From: Lysobacter avium
GTDB taxonomy: Bacteria; Pseudomonadota; Gammaproteobacteria; Xanthomonadales; Xanthomonadaceae
DNA length: 64,000 nt
Assembly: GCF_015209745.1 (NCBI RefSeq)
Contig: NZ_CP063657.1
Span: forward strand, 1,550,001 to 1,614,000
Direction of reading: 5' to 3'
In this document: one piece after another, positions 24,654 to 38,918 of the stretch
Numbering within the stretch: position 1 is the first letter of the stretch
How the letters are laid out: every line of letters starts with the position of its first letter
Program-made: the position numbers and the translations under genes
The notes under the pieces: generated by a model
Told to the model about the DNA's origin: nothing
What the model saw: only the letters and a program-made list of their open reading frames with translations
Database searches by the model: none

Positions 24654-25163
24654 ATGACGAAGAACAAAACCAACAAGAGCGACAAGGATAAGGGAAAGTC
24701 GGGCGGCGGCACCATTGCGCTGAACAAGCGCGCCCGCTTCGACTACCACCTGGAAGAGCGTTTCGAAGCCGGCCTGGCCCTGCAGGGCTGGGAAGTGAAG
24801 TCGATCCGCGCCGGACGCGCCAACATTGGCGAGAGCTACGCCGTGGTCCGCAACGGGGAGATGTTCCTGTTCGGGGCGCAGATGACTCCGGTGATCTCAA
24901 CCTCCAGCCATGTTGTCGCCGACCCGATGCGCACGCGCAAGCTGCTGCTGCACCGGCGCGAGATTGACAAGCTGATCGGCCAGATCGAACGCGACGGCTA
25001 CACCGTCATCCCGACCTCGATGTACTGGAAAGCCGGCAAGGTCAAGCTGGAACTGGCGTTGGCCAAGGGCAAGCAGAGCCACGACAAGCGCCAGACCAGC
25101 AAGGACCGCGACTGGGCGCGGGAAAAGCAGCGCACGCTGCGCCAGCACAACAAGAACGCCTGA
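24654..25163 (+). CDS. smpB: SsrA-binding protein SmpB
   Basis: A 169-residue SmpB, the partner of tmRNA in trans-translation of stalled ribosomes. It has the OB-fold core with [35 protein letters not shown], the loop [13 protein letters not shown] and the basic C-terminal tail [17 protein letters not shown], which enters the decoding centre. A Lys-rich N-terminal extension of about 15 residues is a little longer than in E. coli. The tmRNA gene lies 2.4 kb downstream, beyond one sensor-kinase gene. Confidence 0.96.
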   Translation: MTKNKTNKSDKDKGKSGGGTIALNKRARFDYHLEERFEAGLALQGWEVKSIRAGRANIGESYAVVRNGEMFLFGAQMTPVISTSSHVVADPMRTRKLLLHRREIDKLIGQIERDGYTVIPTSMYWKAGKVKLELALAKGKQSHDKRQTSKDRDWAREKQRTLRQHNKNA

Positions 25164-25226
25164 CTGCAGCCGGGCACTCCGCGCGACGAACGTTGCTGGC
25201 GCCCGTCCTCAAGCTTCAACGGACGG

Positions 25227-27425
25227 TCATTCGATTTCGTCCGGCACGTCGGCCAGGGTGAAGCGGAAGGTCGCGCCGCCCTGCTCGCTCCCCTCGGCCC
25301 GGATCACGCCACCGTGGCGCTGGACCACGCGCTTTGACGAGGCCAGGCCGATGCCGTGGCCGTCGAACTGCGACTGCGCGTGCAGGCGCTGGAACGGACG
25401 GAACAGCTTGCCTACGTAGTCTTGTGGGAACCCGGCGCCGTTGTCACGCACGAAGTACTCGTCGCCCTCCTTGCCGAATTCGATGCGGGCCGCGTCGGAA
25501 TCCCGGGTGAACTTCCACGCATTGCCCAACAGGTTGACCAGCAGGTTGCGTAGCAATGCCACGTCGCCGTGCGCCTCCAGGCCAGGCTCGATCACCACCT
25601 CCACCCGGTCCGCGCGGTCCGGATCGCCGGCGCGCAGGTCTTCGATGATCTCGGTCGCGATGCGAGAAAGGTCGACCGCTTCGGTCTTCAGATCCCCGCG
25701 GCTGATGCGTGACATTTTCAGCAGCGCGTCGATAAGGTCGCCCATCCGTCCGGCTGCCTTGCGCACGCGCGCCAGGTAATCCCGCCCCGTATCATCGAGC
25801 GAGTCGCCGTAGCGCTCCACGAGCACGCGACTGAAGCCGTCGATCGCGCGCAGGGGCGCGCGCAGGTCGTGGGAGACGCTGTAGGCGAACGCTTCCAGTT
25901 CCTCGTTGCTTTGGCTAAGCTCCCGCGTGCGCAGCGCGACCCGCGCCTCCAGGGTCCGGTTGAGCGCGCGCACACGGGCCTCCGCGCGCAGGCGGTCGGT
26001 CACGTCCTCGACCTGCACCAGTCCACTGACCGCCATGCCCTCGCCGCCCGGAATGGGCGCGTAGGTCAATTGCACGTGCCGCGGCTCGCCGCCCTGGCGA
26101 TGGAGCCTGCGTGTCTCACGACGCACGCCCTGTTCGTCGCCGTGCTCGGCCGGTGCCAGTGCCTCACGGGGGCTGAAGTCGTCCTCGAAAAGATCATCGA
26201 ACGCGCGCCCTTCCAGCTCCCCCGGCTCGATGCCGACGATATTGCCAAACGCGGGATTGGCCTGGACGATCAGACCATCGGAGTCCATCAGGGCCTTGCC
26301 GATGGCCGAGTACTCCATGGCGGTACGGAAGCGCTCCTCGCTGAAGCGATATTCCTCCGTCAGGCGCATGGCGATGCGCTGGGCGCGTGCTTCCGTGCGC
26401 GCGAGCATCCATGCGATGGCGTACATCAGCAGCGATGCCAGCAGACCGAGCGACAGGATGCTCTGCAGGCTGCCCAGCCGCGGTGCCGCCTGTGCCAACG
26501 GCGCCGACTGGAAGCTCATCCGCCAGCGACGACCGTAGTTCTCGAACTCCACCGCATGCGAGAAGGCCGCCGGCTTTGGAGATGCGGGCTCACGGCTGAA
26601 GATCCGCTGTGGCGTGCCGCCGCCGGTGACATCATCGATCGTGAAACTCATCTCGCGACCGGGAAGTACCTCGCTGACGAAGTCGTCCACCCAGAACGGC
26701 ACGTAGACCCAGCCCAGAATGGATTCGCGGCGGGCCTGGGCGGTCACCGGGGCTTCGGGTCCCCGATAGACAGGTCGATACAGGAGCAGGCCGACGTCGG
26801 AGTTGTGGCTACCGTCGCCCTGCACCAACGGCACAGGGCCTGACAGCGTCGGCTCACCGGAGGCCATTGCGCTCTCCATTGCCTCGCGGCGGACTGCATC
26901 GGAGAACATGTCATAGCCGATCACCGCGAGGTTTTCCGGCGTTTTTGGTTCCAGGTACAACACCACCGCCAGGCGGTCGTGGCCGAGGTTGGGCCGCACC
27001 TGCAGGTCGCCCCAACCTGCCTGTTGCCACTCGTCCTGCAGTTCATCCAGACGCGACTGGCGCAGGTAGCCGGTAAAGCCCAGGCCGGCCACGCTGGGGA
27101 ACCGGCGGTGCAGTTCCATGCCGTCCACGTAACCGAACCACTGGTCCGGCGTCGGCCGGGCCACCGAAGCAAACAGGGAAATGCCGCCACCGGCGACCAG
27201 TTCGAAATTCACCATCCGCTGCTTGAGCAGATCGGCTGCATCCTGGGTCTGGGAGATGAAGGTCTCCTCGCTGGCGCGCAACTCACGGTCGTAGGCCATT
27301 TTCCACAGGATCACGACCAGCACGAGCGAGGCGACGAGTACCGCCAATGCCCATAACTGGCCGCGCAGCGGGCGCAATCGACGGCGGATTGCCTCGGCTG
27401 GATTCTCACGGGTCGATTTCGGCAT
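25227..27425 (-). CDS. Membrane sensor histidine kinase with CHASE and PAS domains
   Basis: A 732-residue kinase. After a first membrane segment (about 23-44) comes an extracytoplasmic CHASE-type domain (about 60-280, RFPSVAGLGFTGYL and WVYVPFWVDDFVSEVL), a second membrane segment (SLGLLASLLMYAIAWML), a PAS domain (about 360-480), a coiled linker, HisKA with the phospho-acceptor in SVSHDLRAPLRAIDG, and an ATPase domain with NAWKFT, VRDNGAGF and GHGIGLAS. CHASE domains sense small ligands such as cytokinin-like molecules; the ligand here is unknown. No response regulator is adjacent. A GTG at 27491 with AAGGG upstream is an alternative start, adding 22 residues. Confidence 0.85.
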   Translation of the reverse strand: MPKSTRENPAEAIRRRLRPLRGQLWALAVLVASLVLVVILWKMAYDRELRASEETFISQTQDAADLLKQRMVNFELVAGGGISLFASVARPTPDQWFGYVDGMELHRRFPSVAGLGFTGYLRQSRLDELQDEWQQAGWGDLQVRPNLGHDRLAVVLYLEPKTPENLAVIGYDMFSDAVRREAMESAMASGEPTLSGPVPLVQGDGSHNSDVGLLLYRPVYRGPEAPVTAQARRESILGWVYVPFWVDDFVSEVLPGREMSFTIDDVTGGGTPQRIFSREPASPKPAAFSHAVEFENYGRRWRMSFQSAPLAQAAPRLGSLQSILSLGLLASLLMYAIAWMLARTEARAQRIAMRLTEEYRFSEERFRTAMEYSAIGKALMDSDGLIVQANPAFGNIVGIEPGELEGRAFDDLFEDDFSPREALAPAEHGDEQGVRRETRRLHRQGGEPRHVQLTYAPIPGGEGMAVSGLVQVEDVTDRLRAEARVRALNRTLEARVALRTRELSQSNEELEAFAYSVSHDLRAPLRAIDGFSRVLVERYGDSLDDTGRDYLARVRKAAGRMGDLIDALLKMSRISRGDLKTEAVDLSRIATEIIEDLRAGDPDRADRVEVVIEPGLEAHGDVALLRNLLVNLLGNAWKFTRDSDAARIEFGKEGDEYFVRDNGAGFPQDYVGKLFRPFQRLHAQSQFDGHGIGLASSKRVVQRHGGVIRAEGSEQGGATFRFTLADVPDEIE

Positions 27426-27504
27426 CCGCGAAGCATACAAGCGCAGCCAGCGCGCGGGCACCCTCGGGCGGATGAACGCCACGCGCGGCACAGCCCGCCA
27501 ACCC

Positions 27505-27532
27505 TTGTGTAGCGCCCGCGCGCCCCTATACT
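27505..27532 (+). promoter_or_regulatory. Sigma-70-type promoter of ssrA
   Basis: TTGTGT (27505-27510) and TATACT (27527-27532) are spaced by 16 bases and lie 28 bp before the mature 5' end of tmRNA. The -10 is one base from the consensus TATAAT. tmRNA precursors have a short leader removed by RNase P, which fits the distance. Confidence 0.6.
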
Positions 27533-27559
27533 GGGTGAGTCAGCAATCTTGTAGTCCCC

Positions 27560-27913
27560 GGGGGTGCATTGGCTTCGACGGGGGTCGCGAAATCGCTTGG
27601 CGCATGCCGAGGGGGTAGCTTTCCTCGTAAATCCAGCTGCAAACTTCTAGTTGCCAACGACGACAACTACGCACTGGCCGCTTAAGGCCTAAGCCCCGAA
27701 ATCGCTTGTGTCCGTGCTCGCGACGTAGGGTAATTATCACGGAATCGCCGGGAGTGGTTGCCTGTCAGCACCCGGTTAACCCAAAGCAGGCTGGTTCCCG
27801 GATGCGCTTCGCGCACCGTGCTGTTCGGGAATGAGATCCAACGGTGAGCTAAGCATGTAGTGCCGGGGATGGAGTGCCTTCGGACGGGGGTTCGAATCCC
27901 CCCACCTCCACCA
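27560..27913 (+). ncRNA. ssrA: Transfer-messenger RNA (tmRNA)
   Basis: A 354-nt tmRNA for ribosome rescue. The 5' end GGGGGTGCATTGGCTTCGAC and the 3' end CACCTCC-ACCA pair to make the tRNA-like acceptor stem; the 3' part has the T-arm GGGTTCGAATCCCCC. The tag frame at 27653-27685 reads GCC AAC GAC GAC AAC TAC GCA CTG GCC GCT TAA, encoding ANDDNYALAA, the tag type found in Xanthomonadales and close relatives. The CCA is encoded. The ends were set by stem pairing and are likely exact to a base or two. Confidence 0.97.
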
Positions 27914-27920
27914 ATCTGTA

Positions 27921-27957
27921 AACAAGGATGGGCCGCCCAAAGCGGCCCGTCCTTGTT
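27921..27957. terminator. Bidirectional intrinsic terminator after ssrA
   Basis: A 16-bp stem (AACAAGGATGGGCCGC with GCGGCCCGTCCTTGTT, one T-G position) and a five-base loop, ending in TTGTTTGT on the plus strand and with a matching A/T-rich base on the other side. It ends ssrA transcription and, read on the minus strand, the kinase operon whose last gene stops at 27967. Confidence 0.85.
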
Positions 27958-27966
27958 TGTGTGCCG

Positions 27967-28686
27967 CTATCGCTCGACTTCGACCGCCATGCACGGCACA
28001 TCGACGCGGATCAACGCGCTGCCATCAGCGTCGGCGCTGGCGATGATATTCCCGCCGTGGGCGGCCGCGATCGCCCGGGCAATCAGGAGACGCATGCCCA
28101 GTCCTTCGTCAAACGGGACAGTCTCGGCCGCGGCAAACAGCGCTTCGCGCTCGCCGGAGGCCCAATGCGTGCCAGGCGATGCGATCTCGAAGAAGACGTT
28201 GGCCGCGCCGGCTTTCGCGCGCACCGTGACAGGCCCGTCGCATGCCCGGACCTGCATGAATGCCATCAAGGTGGACAGCATCTGCACCAGCCGTTGGACG
28301 TCGCCGTCGACGGCGAGGTCATCAAGGCCCGCCTCCAGCTGGCTCTTTACGTCGACGCCGGAAGATACCGACGACAGCTCCACCACCAGCGCCGGGGCCA
28401 CCGGCGCGCGGTGCAGGACCAGCCGCGACTGGCGGACACGCATCCAGTCCGATACCTCCTGGACCATCGTGCTCAGGCGGGCGGTCTGGCGATCAATGAT
28501 CGAGAGGAGCTCTTCGCGCTGGTCAGGCTCGATCTCCGGCCTTCGCAGGAGATAGGCGGCGGTCTGCAGCGGTGACAGAGGTCCCCTCAAGTCGTGGGCA
28601 AGCCGGTCCAGCAGCAGGTCGGAGGTTTCGCCTTCCCTGCCCGATAGGGCGGTCGCTGGATCCGCCGGCGGCGAGGACTCAGCCAT
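27967..28686 (-). CDS. Histidine kinase-like protein (HisKA plus degenerate ATPase domain)
   Basis: A 239-residue soluble protein. The HisKA helix carries DRLAHDLRGPLSPLQTAAYLL with the phospho-acceptor His; a dimerisation helix follows. The ATPase-like domain is short and I see no clear N box (NxxxNAxKF) or standard G1 box; only GLGMRLLIARAIAAAHGG resembles G2. It may be unable to bind ATP and act as a phosphotransfer or adaptor protein, which is inference. It overlaps the upstream hybrid kinase by eight bases (ATG at 28686, GAGGGG upstream) and is the last gene of a three-gene signalling operon. Confidence 0.7.
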   Translation of the reverse strand: MAESSPPADPATALSGREGETSDLLLDRLAHDLRGPLSPLQTAAYLLRRPEIEPDQREELLSIIDRQTARLSTMVQEVSDWMRVRQSRLVLHRAPVAPALVVELSSVSSGVDVKSQLEAGLDDLAVDGDVQRLVQMLSTLMAFMQVRACDGPVTVRAKAGAANVFFEIASPGTHWASGEREALFAAAETVPFDEGLGMRLLIARAIAAAHGGNIIASADADGSALIRVDVPCMAVEVER

Positions 28687-30402
28687 GGTGGCTCCCCTCG
28701 CTGCGGCACGCTTGCGCCGGTGCATTGCAAAGGCGCTGGATGGCATCAAGCATCGGCGGCTTCACCAGATGCTCGTCAAAGCCGGCCTCGCGGGTGCGCC
28801 GACGGTCTTCGGGCTGGCCCCAGCCGGTCACGGCGACAATCCTGACGTCGTCCAATCCGGCTACGGACCGCAGCTGCGGCGCCAGCTCATAGCCGCTCAA
28901 TCCCGGCATTCCGACATCGAGGAATACGATCTCCGGTGCAAACGTCGCAGCCTCCTCCAGTACCAGATGCGGATCGTACAGGCGCCGGACATCGTGGCCC
29001 AGTAGCTCCACCATCATCGCCAGCGTGTCGGCCGCGTCACGGTTGTCGTCAACCACCAGAACGCGGCGTCGCACCTCGTCGGAGAACGCGTCCGGTGCGG
29101 CGGCGGCGGGCGCCTGCGCGCCTGGGCTCGTCCCCAACGGGAGCGCGACGGTGAAAGTCGCGCCCCGGCCGATCCCGTCGCTGCTGACGGAGACGTCGCC
29201 GCCATGCAGTTCCGCCAGTCGGCGCACCAGGGTCAAGCCTATCCCCAGTCCGCCATGGGTCCGATCGACGGACGTTTCCACCTGGGAGAACATCTCGAAA
29301 ATGCGCTCCGCCTGGCTGGGATCAAGACCGATCCCGGCGTCGATCACTTCCACCTCGGCGCGGTCGCCCTGGACACGGACGCGCAGTTCGATGCGACCAC
29401 ATGCTTCGGAATACTTGGCCGCGTTGTTGAGCAGGTTGGCGAACACCTGCGACAGGCGGGCCTGGTCGGCGACCAGATGCACCGGCTGCGCGGGCAAGTC
29501 GAGCACCAGCTCGTGCCCGCCCTGCTCGATGACCGGACGCGCCGTCTCGACTGCGGACTCGACGATTTCCCGCAGCGTGGTCGGCTGCCTGCGTAAGGTG
29601 AGCTTGGCCTGGCTGATGCGCGCGATGTCGAGCAGGTCGTCGATCAGCCTCACCATCAACGCCAGCTGGCGCTCCATCAGGGCCAGCAGCTCAGGGTCCA
29701 CTGCCTTGGAGATCCGCAGCACGCCCAGCGCGTTCTGCAGGGGTGCCAGGGGATTGCGCAATTCGTGCGCCAGCGTCGCGAGGAACTCGTCCTTGCGCCG
29801 CCCCACCCCGCGCAACAGCTGTTCGACACGGGTGCGTTCGGCGACCTCCTCCTGCAGGACCCGGTTCTGGATCTCGAGGGTCTCATTGGCGTTGCGCAGC
29901 GACTCGTTCAACACCGCCAGCTCGCGTGCCTTCTCGGTGTGCAAAGCCAGGTTGGCGGCCGCCAGCTGGGCGTTCGCGGCTTCCAGCTCAAGGCGTTTGC
30001 GGTGCAGTTCGGCCAGTACCATCACCTTGCTGCGCAGGATCTCCGGGATCACAGGCACCATCACGTAGTCGACGGCGCCGATTTTGTAGCCGCGCAGCCG
30101 ATCCATGTCGGTGACGTTGACGGCGGTGACGAAAATGATCGGTGTGTTCTCGAACCGCGGGTGCTGGTGGATCATGCTCGCGGTCTCGAAGCCATCCATT
30201 CCCGGCATGTTGACGTCGAGCAGGATCAGCGCGTAATCCTCCTCCATCAGGCGTCCCAACGCCTCAACGCCCGAGCTGGCATCCACCAGGTGCTCTCCCA
30301 GCGGCTCCAGGATCGCGCGGTAGGTCAGCAACCTCCCGGGTTGATCGTCCACCAGCAGGATCCGGACCGGCGCGCTGGTCGCATCCGCCGTTGCGGCGAC
30401 GT

Positions 30403-30418
<16 letters not shown>
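28679..30418 (-). CDS. Hybrid histidine kinase, REC-HisKA-HATPase-REC
   Basis: A 579-residue soluble kinase. Domains: receiver 1 (about 18-135, phospho-acceptor Asp68 in LILLDVNMPGMDG), coiled coil (140-205), HisKA with His218 in LATLAHELRNPLAPLQ, HATPase (about 310-440, NLLNNAAKYS, GGLGIGLTLV), and receiver 2 (about 455-570, IVFLDVGMPGLSG). In receiver 1 the usually invariant Lys before Pro is replaced by Val (YVMVPVIPEIL), so its output may differ. It starts 16 bases inside the upstream gene (ATG at 30418 with GGAG eight bases before) and is therefore coupled to the poly-HAMP kinase. Confidence 0.88.
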
Positions 30419-35856
<5,438 letters not shown>

Positions 35857-36092
35857 GATTTACGTCCTCCCCCCCGAGCCCGACAGAACGTGGGATCGCT
35901 TGTGAAATTTTTGAGACGCTACCGCACCTCGAGTGAGGATATTTTCACAGATTCCCGATCCACGCCTGACCCGGTCCATCCGCATGGCGCCCGGCCGATG
36001 ACCCTCGCGCCTCCGTGATGCATCGCGTTGGTGTTCACACACGGCCCCACGGCCACAATGGTAGAAACAGGGCTCAATTCGCGGAGGCGTGC

Positions 36093-36572
36093 ATGGACTG
36101 GTTGGCCCAACTGCAGGTAATCATGGGGACGGGGATCGCAATGGTGTTGGGCGGAATGGTCGGATTCGAGCGCGAGCTCAAGGATCGCCCGGCGGGTTTC
36201 AGGACCCACATGCTCGTGGCCGGCGCGGCCGCCCTGCTGGTGGGCATCGGACTGGTGACCTTGCACAACCCGGCGGTGGTATCGGTGCTTGCACCCGAGC
36301 AGCTGCGCATGGATCCGCTGCGGTTGGTGGAATCGGTGATCGCTGGTGTCGCCTTTATTGGCGCGGGTACGATCTTCGCCAGCCGCTCGTCGAAGGCGGT
36401 GGTCGGCATTACCACGGCCTCATCGCTGTTGATGGTGGCGGTCATCGGCATTGCCACCGGATTGCAGTACTACGTATTGGCGGTGTCGGCGACGGTGTTG
36501 ACGCTGATCGTGTTGAGCGTACTGAAGTGGGTGGAGCACAGGTTCCGCGGTCCCCAGCCGGAGTCCGATTGA
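36093..36572 (+). CDS. MgtC/SapB family membrane protein
   Basis: A 159-residue MgtC-family protein. The hallmark MVLGGMVGFERELKDRPAGFRTHMLVAGAAALL is present, followed by VIAGVAFIGAGTIFA and a third conserved hydrophobic stretch, giving about four or five membrane segments. The family includes the virulence factor MgtC, but many chromosomal members have no tested role; it lacks the C-terminal cytoplasmic domain of Salmonella MgtC. The start at 36093 has GGAGG five bases upstream; the frame runs further upstream without support. It converges with gdhA. Confidence 0.85.
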   Translation: MDWLAQLQVIMGTGIAMVLGGMVGFERELKDRPAGFRTHMLVAGAAALLVGIGLVTLHNPAVVSVLAPEQLRMDPLRLVESVIAGVAFIGAGTIFASRSSKAVVGITTASSLLMVAVIGIATGLQYYVLAVSATVLTLIVLSVLKWVEHRFRGPQPESD

Positions 36573-36615
36573 CGCTGCCCGCTATCGGCTGTCCGCGTTC
36601 CGCAGGGCGCTCGGC

Positions 36616-37965
36616 TCAGACCACGCCCTGGGCCAGCATTGAATCCGCGACCCGCACGAAACCGGCGACATTGGCACCGTCCAGGTAACTCAAGGTGTTG
36701 CCCTTGTGCATGCCGTGCTCGACGCAGGCGGCGTGGATGCCCTTCATGATCTGGTGCAGGCGCAGATCGACCTCCTCGGCGCTCCAGCACAGGCGCGCGG
36801 CGTTCTGGCTCATCTCCAGGCCCGAGGTGGCGACGCCGCCGGCGTTGCTCGCCTTGCCCGGCGCGTACAGCACCCCGGCCTCTTCGAACGCCCGGGCCGC
36901 ATCCAGTGAGGACGGCATGTTCGCCCCTTCGGCCACACAGATCACGCCGTTGCGGATGAGCTGTTGGGCGTCGTCGATGTCGATCTCGTTCTGGGTCGCG
37001 CACGGCAGGGCCACATCCACCGGCACGCACCAGGGGCGGATGTCGGGCACGAAGCGGGCACCGATGCGCTCGGCGTACTCGCTGACGCGGCCGTACTGCT
37101 CGTTCTTGATGTCCATCAACTCGGCGAGCTTGTCGGGGGTGAAACCCTCATCGTCGATCACCGTGCCGCTGGAATCGGAAACGGTGACGACCTTTGCGCC
37201 CAGTTCCATGGCCTTTTCAATGGCGTACTGGGCGACGTTGCCGGAACCCGACACGGACACGCGCATCCCGTCCAGCGAATCGCCCTTGCGCGCCAGCATC
37301 TCCTCGACGAAATACACGGTGCCGTAGCCGGTCGCCTGCGGGCGGATCAAGGACCCGCCGTGGGAGAGTCCCTTGCCGGTGAACACACAGTCGGCGCGGT
37401 TGCCGAGCTTTTTCATCATGCCGACCATGTAGCCGATCTCGCGGCTGCCCACGCCGATGTCGCCGGCGGGGATGTCGGTATTGGCCCCGATGTGCCGGTA
37501 CAGCTCGGTGATGAAGGCCTGGCAGAAGCGCATGATCTCGAAAGGACTCTTGCCCTTGGGATTGAAATCCGAACCACCCTTGGCACCGCCCATCGGCAGC
37601 GTGGTCAGGGCGTTCTTGAAGGTCTGTTCGAAGGCGAGGAATTTCAGTACCGAAAGGTTGACCGAGGGGTGGAAACGCAGCCCTCCCTTGAACGGGCCCA
37701 GCGCGAAGCTGTGCTGGACACGGTAGCCGCGGTTGACCTGGACCTGCCCCTGATCGTCCACCCACGACACCCGGAAAATGATTGTCCTCTCGGGCTCGAC
37801 CATCCGTTCAAGCAGGCCGTAGCGTGCGTATTTGGGATGGGCCTCGATAAACGGCCAGATGCTCTCTATCACCTCGGTGACAGCCTGCAGGAACTCGGGT
37901 TCACCGGGGTTGCGGTCGGCTACGTAGGCAAGGAAATCGTCCGCGGACTGATACGTATTGGCCAT
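36616..37965 (-). CDS. gdhA: NADP-specific glutamate dehydrogenase
   Basis: A 449-residue hexameric glutamate dehydrogenase of the anabolic, NADP-linked type, making glutamate from 2-oxoglutarate and ammonia. The Glu/Leu/Phe/Val dehydrogenase signature is LPMGGAKGGSDFNPKGKS with the catalytic Lys; GPFKGGLRFHPSVN precedes it; the Rossmann loop is VSGSGNVAQYA. Length matches E. coli GdhA (447). Two ATGs lie six bases apart; the second (37965) has GGA at a workable distance and is chosen. It converges with the mgtC-like gene. Confidence 0.96.
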   Translation of the reverse strand: MANTYQSADDFLAYVADRNPGEPEFLQAVTEVIESIWPFIEAHPKYARYGLLERMVEPERTIIFRVSWVDDQGQVQVNRGYRVQHSFALGPFKGGLRFHPSVNLSVLKFLAFEQTFKNALTTLPMGGAKGGSDFNPKGKSPFEIMRFCQAFITELYRHIGANTDIPAGDIGVGSREIGYMVGMMKKLGNRADCVFTGKGLSHGGSLIRPQATGYGTVYFVEEMLARKGDSLDGMRVSVSGSGNVAQYAIEKAMELGAKVVTVSDSSGTVIDDEGFTPDKLAELMDIKNEQYGRVSEYAERIGARFVPDIRPWCVPVDVALPCATQNEIDIDDAQQLIRNGVICVAEGANMPSSLDAARAFEEAGVLYAPGKASNAGGVATSGLEMSQNAARLCWSAEEVDLRLHQIMKGIHAACVEHGMHKGNTLSYLDGANVAGFVRVADSMLAQGVV

Positions 37966-38041
37966 TGGCATTCCGTGAAAGGCGTCAATTCATGCTGCAC
38001 CGCAGCACGCACGGCTGTCAATCTTTGTCCGTACAAACAAC

Positions 38042-38070
38042 AAAAAACGGGCCCCGAAGGGCCCGCTTTT
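38042..38070 (-). terminator. Intrinsic terminator downstream of the OmpA-like gene
   Basis: On the minus strand a CGGGCCC stem and its complement with a TTCG tetraloop are followed by TTTTTTG. It lies 23 bp after the stop of the OmpA-like lipoprotein gene and before gdhA, separating the two units. Confidence 0.85.
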
Positions 38071-38092
38071 GTCAATCGGAGACTGCGGTCGG

Positions 38093-38797
38093 TTAGGAGC
38101 GCAGCGGCACCAGGGTCAGCTCAACGCGACGGTTCATCGCGCGACCCGACTCGGTGTCGTTGCTCGCGATCGGACGGGTCTTGCCCGCACCGGTGATGAT
38201 GAAGCGGTCGCGCACCACGCCACGCGACATCAGGTAGTTGCCCACCGACTCGGCGCGACGTACGGACAGGCCCTGGTTGTACGAATCCGAACCGACACTG
38301 TCGGTGTGGCCAGCCACCTCGATGATGGTCTGGTTGTACTCGCTCAGGGTACGCGCCAGGTTGTCCAGCACGGGATAGAACTGCGGCTGCAGATCCGACT
38401 TGTCGAAACCGAAGGTGATGTTGTCGGGCATGTTCAGGGTGATGTTGTCGCCCTGGCGGACGATGTCGACGCCGGTACCGGCCATCTGGTCACGCAGTGC
38501 CCGCTCCTGACGGTCCTGGTAGTTGCCGATGGCGCCGCCTGCCAGGCCGCCCACGCCGGCACCGACCAGGGCGCGCTGACGGCGCTCCGTGGCGTCACTG
38601 CCGCTCAGCAGTCCAGCGACGACGCCCGCAACCGCGCCGATTGCCGCGCCCTGCTTGGTCTTCGCGTTGGGATCATGCGGCTGCTGCTGGCCGTACGGAT
38701 CCTGGCCGCCGTAGTAACCGCCACCGGTGGTGGCACAACCGGCGAGCATCGCGCCCATGACGGCAGCGGCAAGAATGTATTTGGTCGGATTCTTCAT
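38093..38797 (-). CDS. OmpA-family lipoprotein (YiaD/Pal-like)
   Basis: A 234-residue outer membrane lipoprotein. The signal peptide ends at the lipobox LAGC (AAAVMGAMLAGCATTGGG). A Gly-rich glycine-zipper segment (about 48-95, GAAIGAVAGVVAGLLSG and VGAGVGGLAGGAIGNYQ) is followed by an OmpA C-terminal peptidoglycan-binding domain (about 115-230) with FDKSDLQPQFYPVLDNLA and IEVAGHTDSVGSDSYN and RAMNRRVELTL. Likely anchors the outer membrane to peptidoglycan. Monocistronic, with its own terminator. Confidence 0.9.
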   Translation of the reverse strand: MKNPTKYILAAAVMGAMLAGCATTGGGYYGGQDPYGQQQPHDPNAKTKQGAAIGAVAGVVAGLLSGSDATERRQRALVGAGVGGLAGGAIGNYQDRQERALRDQMAGTGVDIVRQGDNITLNMPDNITFGFDKSDLQPQFYPVLDNLARTLSEYNQTIIEVAGHTDSVGSDSYNQGLSVRRAESVGNYLMSRGVVRDRFIITGAGKTRPIASNDTESGRAMNRRVELTLVPLRS

Positions 38798-38918
38798 GAG
38801 CAGTGTCCTTTCGTTGGAATAACGTGGATAACGGGGTAACGCTACCCAGTCACCAGTATGAATGGGGTGACGACCGTAATTCCGTTCAGGTTCCGTCGGG
38901 ACTTGCTCGCGCTCGCTC

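Noticed and set aside
27560..28700. Genomic island inserted at ssrA
   Set aside because: tmRNA is a common insertion site, but here it is followed directly by a terminator and core signalling genes; no integrase or duplicated 3' end is seen next to it.
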